From positions 1-15,405 of the forward strand of contig JAISML010000098.1 of assembly GCA_031276775.1 (NCBI GenBank): 15,405 bases of DNA, read 5' to 3'. Every line of letters begins with the position of its first letter. Position 1 is the first letter of the stretch. Below are positions 14,495 through 15,405 of the stretch, piece by piece. Position numbers and translations under genes: made by a program. Source of the DNA: Eubacteriales Family XIII. Incertae Sedis bacterium (GTDB lineage Bacteria; Bacillota; Clostridia; Peptostreptococcales; Anaerovoracaceae). Below the pieces are notes generated by a model. That model made no database searches, was not told the DNA's origin, and saw only the letters and a program-made list of their open reading frames with translations.

Positions 14495-15405
14495 TCATAC
14501 AATGTCCATCGCCGCGTAGTAACCGCCGTGTATCGCATTTTTGACGCGCGAGGACACCCGGCAATCCCCTGCGGCAAAGAACTTCGTCACGCCTTTCGCA
14601 CGTTGCAGCGCCAGTACGGACTCGTATTTTGGCGTAAAGCCCATCGCACAGATCACGCAATCCGCCCCCACGACATCCTCCGTTCCGTCAACGCCGCGCA
14701 CTTTCACCCCTGCCGCCGTGATCGCCTCGCATTTCCTGCCGGTCAGTATCCGCAGCCGGTCGCCCACTTCCCGGATCGCTTCGTTCATGGAATCCCGGTG
14801 GATGATATTCGCATCCGGGGCGAATTCGGGTCCCATTTCGAGGATCGTGACATTCTTGCCGCGCGACGCGAGGAAAATGCCGACTTCACAACCGACGAGT
14901 CCGCCGCCGACAATGACCGGTTCATTCCCTTGCACCGCTTCGGGATTCAGATACACGTCTGTGGCGAAGAAGCGCGGCAGAGCGTCCAAACCCGGGAAAG
15001 ACGGCCGGATCGGTTCCGCGCCGACCGCGCAGATCACTGCATACGGTTTTTCTTTCTCGATGAAATAGGCGTCCACCGCCGTATCGAGGCGAACATCCAC
15101 CGCATGCTTGAAAACCTGATACCGCAACCAAGACGCAAAGCCGGCCAAATCCGTCTTATGATCATCGTTGAACGAAAATTTCAAAGCGCCGCCAAGTGAG
15201 TCCGTCGCCTCCGCAAGCACGACGCGATGTCCGCGCTCCGCCGCCGTAATGGCCGCCTGCATACCCGCCGGACCGCCGCCGACGACAAGCACCTTTCGCG
15301 CCTCCTTCGGTTCGGGCGTCCGCACCGTCCACAGTTCGGCGCCGGCGGTGGGATTGACGTCGCAGTTGTTCATGCCGTCATACTTGCGGCCGAGACAATT
15401 GTTGC
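14495..15405 (-). CDS. NADH:flavin oxidoreductase / 2-enoate reductase family, C-terminal part
   Basis: The frame is open to the right edge, so the N-terminal flavin TIM barrel and the gene start lie outside. The visible 303 codons begin with NNCLGRKYDGMNNCDVNPTAGAE, the last cysteines of the [4Fe-4S] motif joining barrel and reductase domains. Next is an FAD dinucleotide motif (KVLVVGGGPAGMQAA...GGALK), then an NAD(P)H motif (PVIVGGGLVGCEVGIFLASRG) and the closing FFAAGDC...AIHGGYYAAMDIV. This is the layout of enoate reductase and 2,4-dienoyl-CoA reductase, which use flavins and an iron-sulphur cluster to reduce activated C=C bonds. The stop at 14495 is not followed by a clear terminator. 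Substrate is undetermined because the barrel is missing. Confidence 0.88.
   Translation of the reverse strand, partial: NNCLGRKYDGMNNCDVNPTAGAELWTVRTPEPKEARKVLVVGGGPAGMQAAITAAERGHRVVLAEATDSLGGALKFSFNDDHKTDLAGFASWLRYQVFKHAVDVRLDTAVDAYFIEKEKPYAVICAVGAEPIRPSFPGLDALPRFFATDVYLNPEAVQGNEPVIVGGGLVGCEVGIFLASRGKNVTILEMGPEFAPDANIIHRDSMNEAIREVGDRLRILTGRKCEAITAAGVKVRGVDGTEDVVGADCVICAMGFTPKYESVLALQRAKGVTKFFAAGDCRVSSRVKNAIHGGYYAAMDIV

Overview
All recognisable genes in this window lie on the minus strand, so transcription runs from high to low coordinates. The DNA is GC-rich by eye. It has strong AGGAGG-type ribosome sites, sigma-A-like promoters, an ECF vitamin transporter subunit, a Ptb/Buk acyl-phosphate pair and enoate-reductase-type flavoprotein sequence. 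Together these point to an anaerobic, fermentative member of the Bacillota (Clostridia-like, on the GC-rich side). That assignment is inference; there is no rRNA or other marker here.

Right part (15405 to 12881). The C-terminal half of an NADH:flavin oxidoreductase/enoate reductase-like protein enters from the right edge. It is followed by a 232-bp structured spacer, a small NTF2-fold (lumazine-binding-like) protein and an AraC-family regulator with its own extended -10 promoter.

Middle part (12855 to 8343). A catabolic operon encodes a CoA-acylating aldehyde dehydrogenase, phosphate butyryltransferase (ptb), butyrate kinase (buk) and a TIM-barrel amidohydrolase. The ptb start lies 5 nt after the dehydrogenase stop and buk overlaps the hydrolase as ATGA. 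The first three enzymes form a complete route: aldehyde to acyl-CoA (reducing NAD), then acyl phosphate, then carboxylate plus ATP. A perfect 9-bp inverted repeat sits where an activator would bind upstream of the operon's -10 box, and the AraC gene is immediately upstream. The role of the hydrolase and the identity of the aldehyde are unknown.

Vitamin transporter unit (8271 to 7513). An ECF S-component resembling the niacin subunit NiaX has a near-consensus promoter. A perfect 20-bp palindrome covers its transcription start, which strongly suggests a repressor site, probably for a NiaR-type niacin-responsive repressor.

Left part (7437 to 1). A four-gene type IV pilus/type II secretion-like operon has its own promoter: PilN-like, PilO-like, an 840-residue GspK/PilX-like minor pilin, and a giant prepilin. 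The genes overlap by 11, 4 and 14 bp, which implies translational coupling. The last gene is the most striking object in the window. It has a type IV prepilin N-terminus with the G/M cleavage site and Glu at +5, fused to at least three tandem modules, each an Ig-like domain followed by an ALK-type glycine-rich domain. It is still open after 1118 codons when it leaves the window. I infer that this operon builds a pilus or pseudopilus carrying a very large glycine-rich adhesive tip or minor subunit.
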